From NCBI GenBank assembly GCA_035295125.1, contig DATGJP010000121.1, forward strand, positions 28,233 through 92,232: DNA of 64,000 nt, given 5' to 3'. Origin of the DNA: JAICMB01 sp035295125 (GTDB lineage Bacteria > Acidobacteriota > Terriglobia > Bryobacterales > Bryobacteraceae). Both the position numbers and the translations under genes were made by a program. This document shows positions 43,481 through 52,044 of the stretch, in pieces; within the stretch, counting starts at the first letter, position 1, and each line of letters starts with the position of its first letter. Below the pieces are notes generated by a model. That model was not told the DNA's origin, did no database searches, and saw only the letters and a program-made list of their open reading frames with translations.

Positions 43481-45040
43481 ATGAAGCTCACCTTCTTTCT
43501 TCTCTCTGCGTCCACCTTACTCGCCGCCGATTGTGAGAAGCTCGCCACTCTCAGGCTGAAGGATGCGAAAATCGCCTCCGCGGCCGTTGTGGCTGCTGGA
43601 GCGTTCACGCAGCCTGAAGCGCGGTCCAACGCCGCTTTTAAGGATGTCCCCGCCTTTTGCCGCGTCCAAGGTGTCGCGCAACCCTCGGCCGATTCCCACA
43701 TCGAATTCGAAGTTTGGATGCCGGTGGCCGCCTGGAATGGAAAATACTTCGCCATCGGAAACGGAGGTTTCGCCGGATCGATCCAGTACGGCCTCATGGC
43801 CGCCGCCGTGATCAACGGGTATGCGAGCTCCTCCACCGACACCGGCCACAAGGGCCCCGCAACCAGCGCGGAATGGGCACTGGGCCACTCCGAGAAGGTA
43901 GTCGATTTCGCCTATCGAGCGATCCATGAGACCGCCGAAAAATCCAAAGCAGTGATTGCAGGTTTCTACGGTCGCGACGCCCGGCATTCCTACTTCAGCG
44001 CCTGCTCCAACGGCGGCCGCCAAGGACTGCTGGAGGCCCAGCGCTATCCCGGTGATTACGACGGCATCATATCCGGCGCGCCCGCGAACTTCTGGACCCA
44101 CAACTTCGCCGGCTTCATCTGGGACCAACAGGCGCTCGAAGGAGACGCGCAGATCCCCGCCTCCAAAATGCCCGCCATTGAGCAGGCGGCGCTAGCCGCT
44201 TGTGACGCGAACGATGGCGTGAGCGACGGCGTCATTGATGATCCCACGAGGTGCCATTTCGATCCCGCCACGTTGCTCTGTAAGGGGGCGGAATCCGACG
44301 CCTGCCTGACAGCCGCACAAATCGGCGCACTGAGGAAGATCTACGACGGGCCGAAGAACGCGAAAGGCGAGCGCATTTTTCCGGGCTATGTTCCAGGCGG
44401 CGAAGCGGGACCGGGCGGTTGGAGCCGTTGGGTGACCGGCGCTGATTCGCAGCAGGCGGTCTTCGGCATCGGCTACTTCGCCAACATCGTCTTTCAGAAT
44501 CCTAAATGGGATTTCCGCGGCTTTAACTTCGATCGCGACATGAAGGTGGTCGACGATTCGTCAGCGCGCCTGTTCAACGCTGTCGACCCGAATCTGAAGC
44601 CCTTCGAGGCGCGCGGCGGAAAGCTGTTCATTTATCACGGATGGAGCGACACCGCAATCGCTCCCACAAACGCGATCGATTATTACGGCTCAGTCGTCTC
44701 GAAGATGGGCGCTAAGGAGGCGGACCGTTTTGTGCAGCTATACATGGTCCCTGGGATGCAGCACTGCGCCGGTGGCCCGGGCCCGGATAGCTTCGGAACC
44801 AACCCCTCGCCCTTTCCATCCGACGCGTCGCACAGCCTGAGTATTGCCCTTGATCGATGGGTCGATCAAGGTGTCGCGCCGAAACAGATTATCGCGACGA
44901 AGTACAAGGGCCGCACTCCTGACAGCGGTGTCGTTCGCACACGTCCTCTGTGTCCTTATCCGCAGGCAGCCAAATACAACGGCTCCGGCAGCACGGACGA
45001 CGCCGCCAATTTCCGCTGCGTGGCGCCGGATGCCAGGTGA
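43481..45040 (+). CDS. Exported tannase/feruloyl-esterase-family hydrolase
   Basis: 519 residues with a signal peptide (MKLTFFLLSASTLLAADC). The family start LRLKDAKIASAAVVAAGAF is followed by CRVQGVAQPSADSHIEFEVW. The nucleophile elbow is CSNGGRQGLLEAQRYPGDYD with the catalytic Ser after Cys, and late residues are YHGWSDTAIAP (Asp) and MVPGMQHCAGGPG (His next to the paired Cys). These enzymes cut ester bonds of gallate, ferulate or similar plant phenolics. Together they suggest growth on plant matter. The start has no strong ribosome site. It is followed 17 bases on by a membrane protein gene. Confidence 0.88.
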   Translation: MKLTFFLLSASTLLAADCEKLATLRLKDAKIASAAVVAAGAFTQPEARSNAAFKDVPAFCRVQGVAQPSADSHIEFEVWMPVAAWNGKYFAIGNGGFAGSIQYGLMAAAVINGYASSSTDTGHKGPATSAEWALGHSEKVVDFAYRAIHETAEKSKAVIAGFYGRDARHSYFSACSNGGRQGLLEAQRYPGDYDGIISGAPANFWTHNFAGFIWDQQALEGDAQIPASKMPAIEQAALAACDANDGVSDGVIDDPTRCHFDPATLLCKGAESDACLTAAQIGALRKIYDGPKNAKGERIFPGYVPGGEAGPGGWSRWVTGADSQQAVFGIGYFANIVFQNPKWDFRGFNFDRDMKVVDDSSARLFNAVDPNLKPFEARGGKLFIYHGWSDTAIAPTNAIDYYGSVVSKMGAKEADRFVQLYMVPGMQHCAGGPGPDSFGTNPSPFPSDASHSLSIALDRWVDQGVAPKQIIATKYKGRTPDSGVVRTRPLCPYPQAAKYNGSGSTDDAANFRCVAPDAR

Positions 45041-45057
45041 GTTGAAGAGTGCAGCCG

Positions 45058-45951
45058 ATGATTCTCGCCTTATTCCTTGAACTTCCCGGCACGGTGTTGT
45101 CGATGTCGGTCGCCGGGCTCGCGCTGCTGGCGATTGGCCTGTGGGCCGCGAAGAACGATATTGTTCAGGCTCGGGGCATCGACAAAATTGTTGCCCTGAC
45201 ATATCTGTGTTTCGGTACTCCGTTGGCGGTCTTTGGCTCGGAACACCTGTCGCGTGAAAAATTCCTGCTGAATATGGTTCCGTCCTACATGCCGTTGCGA
45301 TCGTTTTGGCTATATTTCGTCGGCATTGCCCTGATCGCCGCAGGGCTGAGTATCGTGACGAAGATCAAGGTGCAATGGTCCGGCCTGCTGGTGGGCATCA
45401 TGATGTTCCTCTTTGTTGCGATGTTGTATCTTCCGGGAGCGATCAGGATCGGAGGGCGAATGGCATGGACGATCGTCTTTCGGGAAACGTCGTTCGGTAG
45501 CGCCGGCTGGGTTTTGGCGGGGTTCGCGATGGGCGGGAATTCCCGTCCGGGTAAAATTCTGATTAACGTGGGACGCGTCCTGATCGGGCTCACGGCGATC
45601 TTTTTCGGCATTCAGCATTTTCTGCATCCGCTGGTCCTTCCGGTAGTGCCGCTGCAGAGGCAAATGCCCACGTGGGTTCCGTCTCGCCCCGTCACCGACT
45701 ACATGACGGGCGCTTTTCTCGTTGTAGCCGGGGGCTGCTTTCTGCTGTCGCGGAAGACGCGTATGGCGGCCGCGTATCTCGGCGCCTGGATTCTGCTCCT
45801 GCTCGAGGTGATCTACGCCCCCGTTCTGATCGCGTCGCTGGCGGACCCGGGCACGCAGGCAAAAGTCGAGGGAATCAGCTACTTCGCCGACACGCTTTTG
45901 TTTTGCGGAGTGATTCTTTCAGTGGCCCGCGCCACGGCGCGTCAGCGGTGA
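45058..45951 (+). CDS. Polytopic membrane protein, DoxX-like
   Basis: 297 residues from ATG 45058, with GAAGAG eight bases upstream. Eight or so hydrophobic segments, including LSMSVAGLALLAIGLWAA, SFWLYFVGIALIAAGLSIVT, LLVGIMMFLFVAMLYLPGA and GRVLIGLTAIFFGIQHFLHP. The last resembles the DoxX/quinol-related family signature (R-x-x-x-G-x-x-x-x-x-x-G-x-x-H). Function unknown. Its last ten bases overlap the convergent phosphoesterase gene. Confidence 0.7.
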   Translation: MILALFLELPGTVLSMSVAGLALLAIGLWAAKNDIVQARGIDKIVALTYLCFGTPLAVFGSEHLSREKFLLNMVPSYMPLRSFWLYFVGIALIAAGLSIVTKIKVQWSGLLVGIMMFLFVAMLYLPGAIRIGGRMAWTIVFRETSFGSAGWVLAGFAMGGNSRPGKILINVGRVLIGLTAIFFGIQHFLHPLVLPVVPLQRQMPTWVPSRPVTDYMTGAFLVVAGGCFLLSRKTRMAAAYLGAWILLLLEVIYAPVLIASLADPGTQAKVEGISYFADTLLFCGVILSVARATARQR

Positions 45952-48665
45952 CGCGAGACCTCCTTTTCGCCTCGCTTCAGATTCTTCCCCACTTCGTCAT
46001 CATCGTCCATGGTGATGGAAGGCAACTTGCGCGCCTGCCCGTAGTCGGGATCGTTGGGATCTTTTGCTTTCTCCGGATCGAAGATTCGTGGGTCCACAGG
46101 AACAACGTTGTACGGCCGAAAATCGGGCGTGGTTGTGAAGCTGTCTGAGAAATCGTTAGCGAGCGCGTCGAACATGTTTAAAGGCGGCAGGCCGAAGATC
46201 TCGTAAAGAGTGCGGTGCATGCTGAGAATGGTAGTGTGCCGGTGGGAGACGTAGCCGCGTTTGGCCCACGGACTGATTACCAGCAGGACACTTCTCTGCG
46301 CGTCCACGTGATCGGGTTCGCCGCCCGCATCGTCCTGGGTCACGAAGATCGCCATGTTCTTCCAATATGGAGTGTGCGAAAGAAACTCGACGATGCGTCC
46401 CAGCGCAAGATCGTTGTCTGCCATCCACGAGGCCAGGTATGGGTAACCCTTGTCCGGCTTGGGGTCGGTCCCATGATCGTTGCAGATGGCGATGTTCAGA
46501 AAGGAAGGAAGCCTCTTCCCAGCGCGCAGAAACCGTTTTTCGACATCCTGCATGAACCAATGCGCCCGATATTGGTCCGGAATATTCATGTTGAAGATGG
46601 GATAGCCAAAATCGGTGTTTTCGAACAGGACCTTCGGCATCGGAATGTTCACCACCTCGCGCGCGCCGGTGGGATGTTCGTCTTTGTCCTCGTCGACTCC
46701 GGGAAACTCGAATCCCTCGCCGTAGTTTCGGAAACGGATACGATGGCGTCCCAGGTGTTCCCACATCGAGCCGGCTTCAGGGTAGTCCTCCGGAATGAGC
46801 GAACCGTTCGATCCCATCGAGTAGCGGCGCCCCGGTGCCGTGCTGTCCTTCTTGAACGCCCAGCCGAGCGAGTAAGTCATCTGCATGAGATTGTTCGGCT
46901 GCACGCCTACCAGCCAGCGATGCCCTACACCGGAAGCCTCCGGTTCCATGTAGAAGTTGTCGCTCACCGTAAACGCCCGGGCCAGTGCGTTGTGGTTCAC
47001 CATAACCCCGACATCGTCGAGAGTGGGCTGGCCTTCTGCCTTGATGGTTTGATGCAAGCCCCAACGCAACAGGGTGGGGTCATGCCGCGCGCCGGGTACC
47101 CGGTCGAAGATGGTGTCGTAGGTGTGGTTTTCCTTGGTGATGAAGACAACGTACTTGATCTCGTTGGACACGTGCCCCGGAATGCCGGGGATAACCCGAG
47201 TCGACATGGCAGCCCGGTCGGCCTCACGATCCACCATGCCGTTGTATTCGAGAACGCGTTCGCTCATCTTCCGCAGTTCGTCGCCGGAAGGGTTGTCAAG
47301 AATGCTGATCACACCGTGCATCTTCAGGAACTCGCTCTTCGGAATTTCTGTGCCGGCGTTCGGTCCGTTGCCGAAGCCTTTGAAAGAGATGCAGGCCAGA
47401 TGGCGGCCGTCCGTCGAGATCGCCACGCGATACGGGTACCAGGCGGTCGGAATGTGTCCCAACACCTGAAGCGTGCGGGCGTCCAGGACGCCGATGGCGT
47501 TGATTCCACTTTCCGCGACATACAGTGTGGCGCCGTCCGGTGACACCACCATGCCCGACGGGCCCACGCCGCGCAGCCGCGCGACCAAGGGGGAGGGAAC
47601 AATCCTCTGCTTGGCCACCAAAGTTCCGTTGGATAGATCGATACGCTCGATCAGGTCGTTGTTCCCGTTTGAGACGAACAGGCTGCCACCACTCACGGCG
47701 ACATAGTTGGGAGCGCTGCCCCCCACCGTAGCGCCATTATCCGACGGAGCGTGGATGAGCAGACCGGTCTTCCAATGGCTGAGCACTTTCGGCGCTTGCG
47801 GATTCGAGACATCGACGCCGGTTACGGAGAACGACTGCGGCCCGTTGTCGTCACCCAGGCCGGGAATCCTGCGGCCTTCGAGCGTGACGCCGTCGCGCGC
47901 TGCCTTGCTCGGATAGCCGAATGCGGGGCGGGTGAGGCCGCGGGGATCGGACGTTTCGTCGGCTGGCGCCGGAATTGCGCTGTATTCGAACAGGCCGATA
48001 TTGGCTACGAAGACTCGGCTTCCGGAAACGGCCAGCGCGTATGGGTACCGGCCAACAGGCGTCGAACCTACCACGCGCCGCTGCGCGGTGTCGACGATCA
48101 CCAGGCGAAAGTTCGTAACATCGGCGCAGTAGAGAAGGCGGCCATCTTCCGAGACCTTCAGATCGGCGGCATAGCTGTCCTCAAACTTCCTGCCGGCAAC
48201 TTCGACGTTGAGTGAGATTTCACCCATTAACTGAGTCGAGGCCGTGTCGAACACGTAGAGCGTACCCCGGTCCCCGCCGCTCCAGTACAGCGTCCCGCCG
48301 TTGGGAGAGAAATCCGCGCCGCCCGCGTTCAGGTGACCGTTCTTTTTCCCGGGCGGCTTCGGAAGGATCAGTTCAGCGATCTTCGGCGCCTCGGACTGCC
48401 ACTCCGTCAGAATCTGCCCAACACCGTCACTAGGCACAAATAGTCGTTTCCCATCGCGACTCATGGAGAGGCCGTGCGGAAAGCGAACAAGCGGAAAATG
48501 CTTGCCTTCCGGCCGTATGTAACGGCCATTGGGAAGTATCGTGATCCCGGACGGATTGTGTGTTGCGTAGGTGTCTACGGAGGGCGGATGCAGGTAGGGT
48601 TGAGCACACAGCGCGGCTGTCGTCAGAGACCAGGCTATCGGGGACGGCGAGAGGCGACGTGGCAT
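45942..48665 (-). CDS. Exported beta-propeller fused to phosphoesterase domain
   Basis: 907 residues from ATG 48665 with a signal peptide (IAWSLTTAALCAQPYL). Residues about 40-440 are YVTN-type propeller repeats (GLSMSRDGKRLFVPSDGVGQ, LKVSEDGRLLYCADVTNFRL, MVVSPDGATLYVAESGINAI, VAISTDGRHLACISFKGFGN). Residues about 510-880 are a phosphoesterase/alkaline-phosphatase-superfamily domain with the substrate-site motif KENHTYDTIFDRVPGA and later AIFVTQDDAGGEPDHVD and RHTTILSMHRTLYEIFGLPP. This fusion is common in Acidobacteriota. It is likely periplasmic or extracellular. Substrate unknown. Confidence 0.88.
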   Translation of the reverse strand: MPRRLSPSPIAWSLTTAALCAQPYLHPPSVDTYATHNPSGITILPNGRYIRPEGKHFPLVRFPHGLSMSRDGKRLFVPSDGVGQILTEWQSEAPKIAELILPKPPGKKNGHLNAGGADFSPNGGTLYWSGGDRGTLYVFDTASTQLMGEISLNVEVAGRKFEDSYAADLKVSEDGRLLYCADVTNFRLVIVDTAQRRVVGSTPVGRYPYALAVSGSRVFVANIGLFEYSAIPAPADETSDPRGLTRPAFGYPSKAARDGVTLEGRRIPGLGDDNGPQSFSVTGVDVSNPQAPKVLSHWKTGLLIHAPSDNGATVGGSAPNYVAVSGGSLFVSNGNNDLIERIDLSNGTLVAKQRIVPSPLVARLRGVGPSGMVVSPDGATLYVAESGINAIGVLDARTLQVLGHIPTAWYPYRVAISTDGRHLACISFKGFGNGPNAGTEIPKSEFLKMHGVISILDNPSGDELRKMSERVLEYNGMVDREADRAAMSTRVIPGIPGHVSNEIKYVVFITKENHTYDTIFDRVPGARHDPTLLRWGLHQTIKAEGQPTLDDVGVMVNHNALARAFTVSDNFYMEPEASGVGHRWLVGVQPNNLMQMTYSLGWAFKKDSTAPGRRYSMGSNGSLIPEDYPEAGSMWEHLGRHRIRFRNYGEGFEFPGVDEDKDEHPTGAREVVNIPMPKVLFENTDFGYPIFNMNIPDQYRAHWFMQDVEKRFLRAGKRLPSFLNIAICNDHGTDPKPDKGYPYLASWMADNDLALGRIVEFLSHTPYWKNMAIFVTQDDAGGEPDHVDAQRSVLLVISPWAKRGYVSHRHTTILSMHRTLYEIFGLPPLNMFDALANDFSDSFTTTPDFRPYNVVPVDPRIFDPEKAKDPNDPDYGQARKLPSITMDDDDEVGKNLKRGEKEVSRHR

Positions 48666-48804
48666 GCGTCCCTGAATGGTAGCGATGACGCCCGGCCGGC
48701 CGCCAGTTGTGACCACCAAGGCATTGTCGATCACCTCATCTCAGCAGGGCGGCCGGAATGACGCCGCGCCGGATGAAACCGAAACGCCTGCGACACTTTT
48801 ATGG

Positions 48805-48930
48805 CCTAAGTCAGTCGCGAGCCAAGGTGTTAACAAAGCCTCTGATTCTTCGCATCCCTCGAAGATGTGGAGGATGTGGAAGGGTGGGGCGGGCATTCAG
48901 CCTGCCCGACTTCTGCCGGGGCTGCTAGCG
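48805..48930. repeat. Dispersed hairpin repeat near ompA-like stop
   Basis: CGAGCCAAGGTGTTAACA, then GGGCGGGCATTCAGCCTGCC (a different arm sequence on the same plan), CGACTTCTGCCGGGGCTGCT and AGCGCC. It ends seven bases from the stop of the OmpA-like gene at 48937. Confidence 0.7.
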
Positions 48931-48936
48931 CCGATT

Positions 48937-50163
48937 CTAATTGCTCTTCGGCGTGCATCGAGGATCGGCGATCTCGACCCGGCGATTCTTTGCGCGCCCT
49001 TCGTCACTGCCATTGTCGGCGACGGGTTTGGTCTTGCCGTAGCCCTTGGCCGTGAGCCGGTCCGCTGCGATGCCATGTTGCGCGAGCCACGTCACCACCG
49101 CCTTCGCCCGCGCTTCCGAAAGCGTTTGGTTATACGAGTCGTTGCCGACATTGTCGGTGTGACCCTGTACCTCCAGTCTGAGCGTCTTATCCGTCGTCAT
49201 GATATTCGCCGCCGGTTGCAGTGCCGCGTCGGAAGACGGCTGCAAGGTGGATCTGTTGAAGTCGAACAATACACCGTAGAGCGCCACATGGCACGCTTTC
49301 GCCAGGCTTGCCCCCAGGTCGGACAATCCGGCATCCGCCACCGTGAGTGTATACCCGCCGGCGGTCGGGTCCACCATCGCCCAGATGTTACGGCCCCTTT
49401 GCGTATAGTGAGCGCGAATGACGCTGAGCCCCTCCTGCACGATCGCCCAACCGCCTTTTGTGAACGCGTCGTGATACACGGTGGTCAGTAGCACGTTGGA
49501 AAGCTCGGGGAAATCGTAGTAGCGATAGAGCGAACCGTTCGCGACGATTTCCGCCTCCTGGGCGCCCGGCGGCGTCACCCGAAACGGTGCGTTGTTGGCG
49601 TCGCCGCGATGAAATTTCGATCCGGGAAGCGGCGCCAGATAGGGAAAGTCCCCCTTATCTCTCTCGATTTTCTCGGGAGTCCTAGCCGGCGCGGCGAGCG
49701 TCAGAGTAAAGGGTGGCGGAGCAATTTCAATCACGTCTACACGAAAGAGGAGCGGCGAGCCGTCAGTATCCACGTTGGCCCATGCCTGCACGCCATTTTT
49801 GGCGTATTGCAACACCTCAAGCAATCCGCCCACCCGATATTCTTTGACCACGGTCCAGCCGTTCTGCAGGAACGCCGGCTTGATCCTGTTCCATTCCGTC
49901 ACCGGGTCGCTGCCGTTCGCGGTTTCGGCCAAAATGGACCAATGCCTACCCTGCCTGGCCGGACCCACGTCCCGGTTGGGCGGGAATCTCACTTCCCCCC
50001 AGATCTCGTAGGGAATGTTCTTTCTGACTTTGAGAATGGCCGAAAGAAAAGAGAACTCGGGCGGCGGATCCTGCACGAATTGTCCCGCAGCCGGTATTGC
50101 CGCCAGCAAGCCCAACAGCGCGGCAAGACTGCCGGTTTTCCCAACGGAGGAGACGAAAAGCAT
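48937..50163 (-). CDS. OmpA-family outer-membrane/peptidoglycan-binding protein
   Basis: 408 residues. Signal peptide (GSLAALLGLLAAIPAAGQ). A middle region of about 250 residues (TVVKEYRVGGLLEVLQYAKN) has no known family. The C-terminal domain (about 290-400) is OmpA-like: VALYGVLFDFNRSTLQPSSD, LEVQGHTDNVGNDSYNQTLS, EARAKAVVTWLAQHGI and GYGKTKPVADNGSDEGRAKN, with the Asp and Arg that hold diaminopimelate. It probably ties the outer membrane to peptidoglycan. It is divergent from the ABC-F gene, sharing a 131-bp promoter region, and a hairpin repeat follows its stop. Confidence 0.88.
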   Translation of the reverse strand: MLFVSSVGKTGSLAALLGLLAAIPAAGQFVQDPPPEFSFLSAILKVRKNIPYEIWGEVRFPPNRDVGPARQGRHWSILAETANGSDPVTEWNRIKPAFLQNGWTVVKEYRVGGLLEVLQYAKNGVQAWANVDTDGSPLLFRVDVIEIAPPPFTLTLAAPARTPEKIERDKGDFPYLAPLPGSKFHRGDANNAPFRVTPPGAQEAEIVANGSLYRYYDFPELSNVLLTTVYHDAFTKGGWAIVQEGLSVIRAHYTQRGRNIWAMVDPTAGGYTLTVADAGLSDLGASLAKACHVALYGVLFDFNRSTLQPSSDAALQPAANIMTTDKTLRLEVQGHTDNVGNDSYNQTLSEARAKAVVTWLAQHGIAADRLTAKGYGKTKPVADNGSDEGRAKNRRVEIADPRCTPKSN

Positions 50164-50294
50164 ATGCTTAAGCGAGTTCCGATTCTAGCTCAAGCGCACA
50201 GGATTTGAAATTTTCGCGGAGAGCCGAGCCGCCGTGCCGACCGCGTAGTCTGGCGCGCAGGGGCCCGCGCTACGCACAATAGAAGTATTCCCGA

Positions 50295-51929
50295 ATGATC
50301 TCGCTTGCCAACATCAATAAACAATACGGCCGTCAACTGGTTTTCGTCGATGCGTCGTTCCAGTTGAATCCCGGTGACAAAGTAGGCCTCGTGGGCCCGA
50401 ATGGCGCCGGTAAGACCACGCTTTTTCGAATGATTGTCGGGGAAGAAGCGCCCGACGACGGTGAAGTGACTCTTCCGAAGCGGCTCACCATAGGCTATTT
50501 TCGCCAGGATGTAGAAGAGATGTCGGGCCGCTCCGTGCTCGACGAGGCCATTGCGGGCAGCGGGCGCGTCGGCGACCTCCACCATGAACTCGAAGCGCTC
50601 AACCACAAAATGGCCGATCCACACTGCGCGGATTCGCTCGATGCTATCCTGGCGCGGTTCGGCGAGGTCCAGGAGGAGTATGAGCACCTGGATGGCTACG
50701 GCCTCGAAGCCCAGGCGCGCGAAGTGCTGGATGGGCTCGGTTTTACGGCGGAGCAGATCGATGGCGATGTGGGCAATCTATCCGGCGGTTGGAAGATGCG
50801 CGTGGCGCTGGCGCGCGTGTTGCTGGGCCGTCCGGACGTGCTGCTGATGGACGAGCCGACGAATCACCTGGACATCGAATCGATTATCTGGCTCGAGCGG
50901 TTCCTCAAAACAGTGTCCGCCGCGCTCCTGATGACGACGCACGACCGGGAGTTCATGAACCGCGTAGTGACAAAGATCGCCGAAATCGACTCGGGCGAGA
51001 TCATCACGTATTCGGGAGATTACGATTTCTATGAGCGCGAACGAGCTATCCGTGAAGCGAATCAACAGGCGGCGTACACGCGCCAGCAGGCGATGCTGGC
51101 CAAAGAGCAGCGCTTCATCGATCGCTTCCGGACACACGCTGCCAAGGCGGCGCAGGTGCAGAGCCGCATCAAGGCGCTCGACAAGATCGAAAAGGTGGTG
51201 TTGCCGCGCAAGCGACAGGTGGTGAAGTTCGAGTTCCGCGAGCCACCGCGGTCGGGCGACCAGGTGGCGGTGATCGAGGGCGTCCACAAACAATATGGCT
51301 CGCGCGTGGTTTATGACGGATTCAGCATGATCGTCCGGCGGGGCGAGCGGTGGGCCGTAATGGGCCGCAATGGCGCGGGTAAGACCACGCTGCTGAAGCT
51401 GATCGCCGGCGCCGCGGAACCGGACCGCGGGACCGTTCAACTGGGGGCCAGCCTGAAAATGGGATACTTCGCCCAACAATCGCTCGACGTGCTGGACGCG
51501 GAACTGACCGTCATCGAACAACTGGAGAAGGATTTCCCACACGACGGCTTGGGGGCCCTGAGGACGCTCGCGGGGGCGTTTCAGTTTTCGGGCGACGATG
51601 TGGACAAACCGATCCGCGCGTTATCGGGAGGTGAACGGTCGCGGCTGGCGATGGCGCGGATGCTCTACGATCCGCCGAATTTCCTGGTGCTGGACGAGCC
51701 AACCAATCATCTCGATCTGGCGACGAAAGAGATGCTGGTGGAAGCGCTGTCGCAATTCGCAGGCACGATGATTTTCGTGTCGCACGATCGAATGTTCCTG
51801 CGTGGACTGAGCACTCGAGTCCTCGAGCTGGGCGGCGATAACGGCGACCGGACACCACATGTGTACCCAGGATCGTATATCGAGTACGTCGAGAAGTCGG
51901 GCCACGAGGCGCCCGGAATTCACGGGTAG
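50295..51929 (+). CDS. ABC-F family ATPase (ribosome-associated type)
   Basis: 544 residues: two ABC cassettes joined by a linker and no membrane segments. Cassette 1: GLVGPNGAGKTTLFRMIV, LSGGWKMRVALARVLLGRPD and LLMDEPTNHLD. The linker helix AYTRQQAMLAKEQRFIDRFR is the P-site tRNA interaction motif. Cassette 2: WAVMGRNGAGKTTLLKLIAG, LSGGERSRLAMARMLYDPPN and VLDEPTNHLD. Known ABC-F proteins act at the ribosomal E site, as translation factors or in drug resistance. No resistance-type extended arm is seen, so a housekeeping Uup/EttA/YbiT-like role is likely. Strong own start at ATG 50295. Confidence 0.93.
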   Translation: MISLANINKQYGRQLVFVDASFQLNPGDKVGLVGPNGAGKTTLFRMIVGEEAPDDGEVTLPKRLTIGYFRQDVEEMSGRSVLDEAIAGSGRVGDLHHELEALNHKMADPHCADSLDAILARFGEVQEEYEHLDGYGLEAQAREVLDGLGFTAEQIDGDVGNLSGGWKMRVALARVLLGRPDVLLMDEPTNHLDIESIIWLERFLKTVSAALLMTTHDREFMNRVVTKIAEIDSGEIITYSGDYDFYERERAIREANQQAAYTRQQAMLAKEQRFIDRFRTHAAKAAQVQSRIKALDKIEKVVLPRKRQVVKFEFREPPRSGDQVAVIEGVHKQYGSRVVYDGFSMIVRRGERWAVMGRNGAGKTTLLKLIAGAAEPDRGTVQLGASLKMGYFAQQSLDVLDAELTVIEQLEKDFPHDGLGALRTLAGAFQFSGDDVDKPIRALSGGERSRLAMARMLYDPPNFLVLDEPTNHLDLATKEMLVEALSQFAGTMIFVSHDRMFLRGLSTRVLELGGDNGDRTPHVYPGSYIEYVEKSGHEAPGIHG

Positions 51930-52044
51930 TTCCGGCTGATTGTTTAACACCTGGCCGAAGGACACTCAAGGAGTTTCTGCACAATCTCGCAGCAATCGGC
52001 TGCTGATCATCGACAATTTGGCTTGGCGGAAACTTCCAGCGGAG

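Noticed and set aside
43517..44128. 203-codon minus-strand frame in the tannase-like gene
   Set aside because: Antisense to a gene with intact catalytic motifs; no ribosome site.
46215..47543. 442-codon open frame on the plus strand
   Set aside because: It is antisense to the phosphoesterase/propeller gene. GC-rich codon bias keeps it open; it has no ribosome site and no protein-like motifs.
50778..51542. 254-codon minus-strand frame in the ABC-F gene
   Set aside because: Antisense shadow of the two-cassette ATPase.
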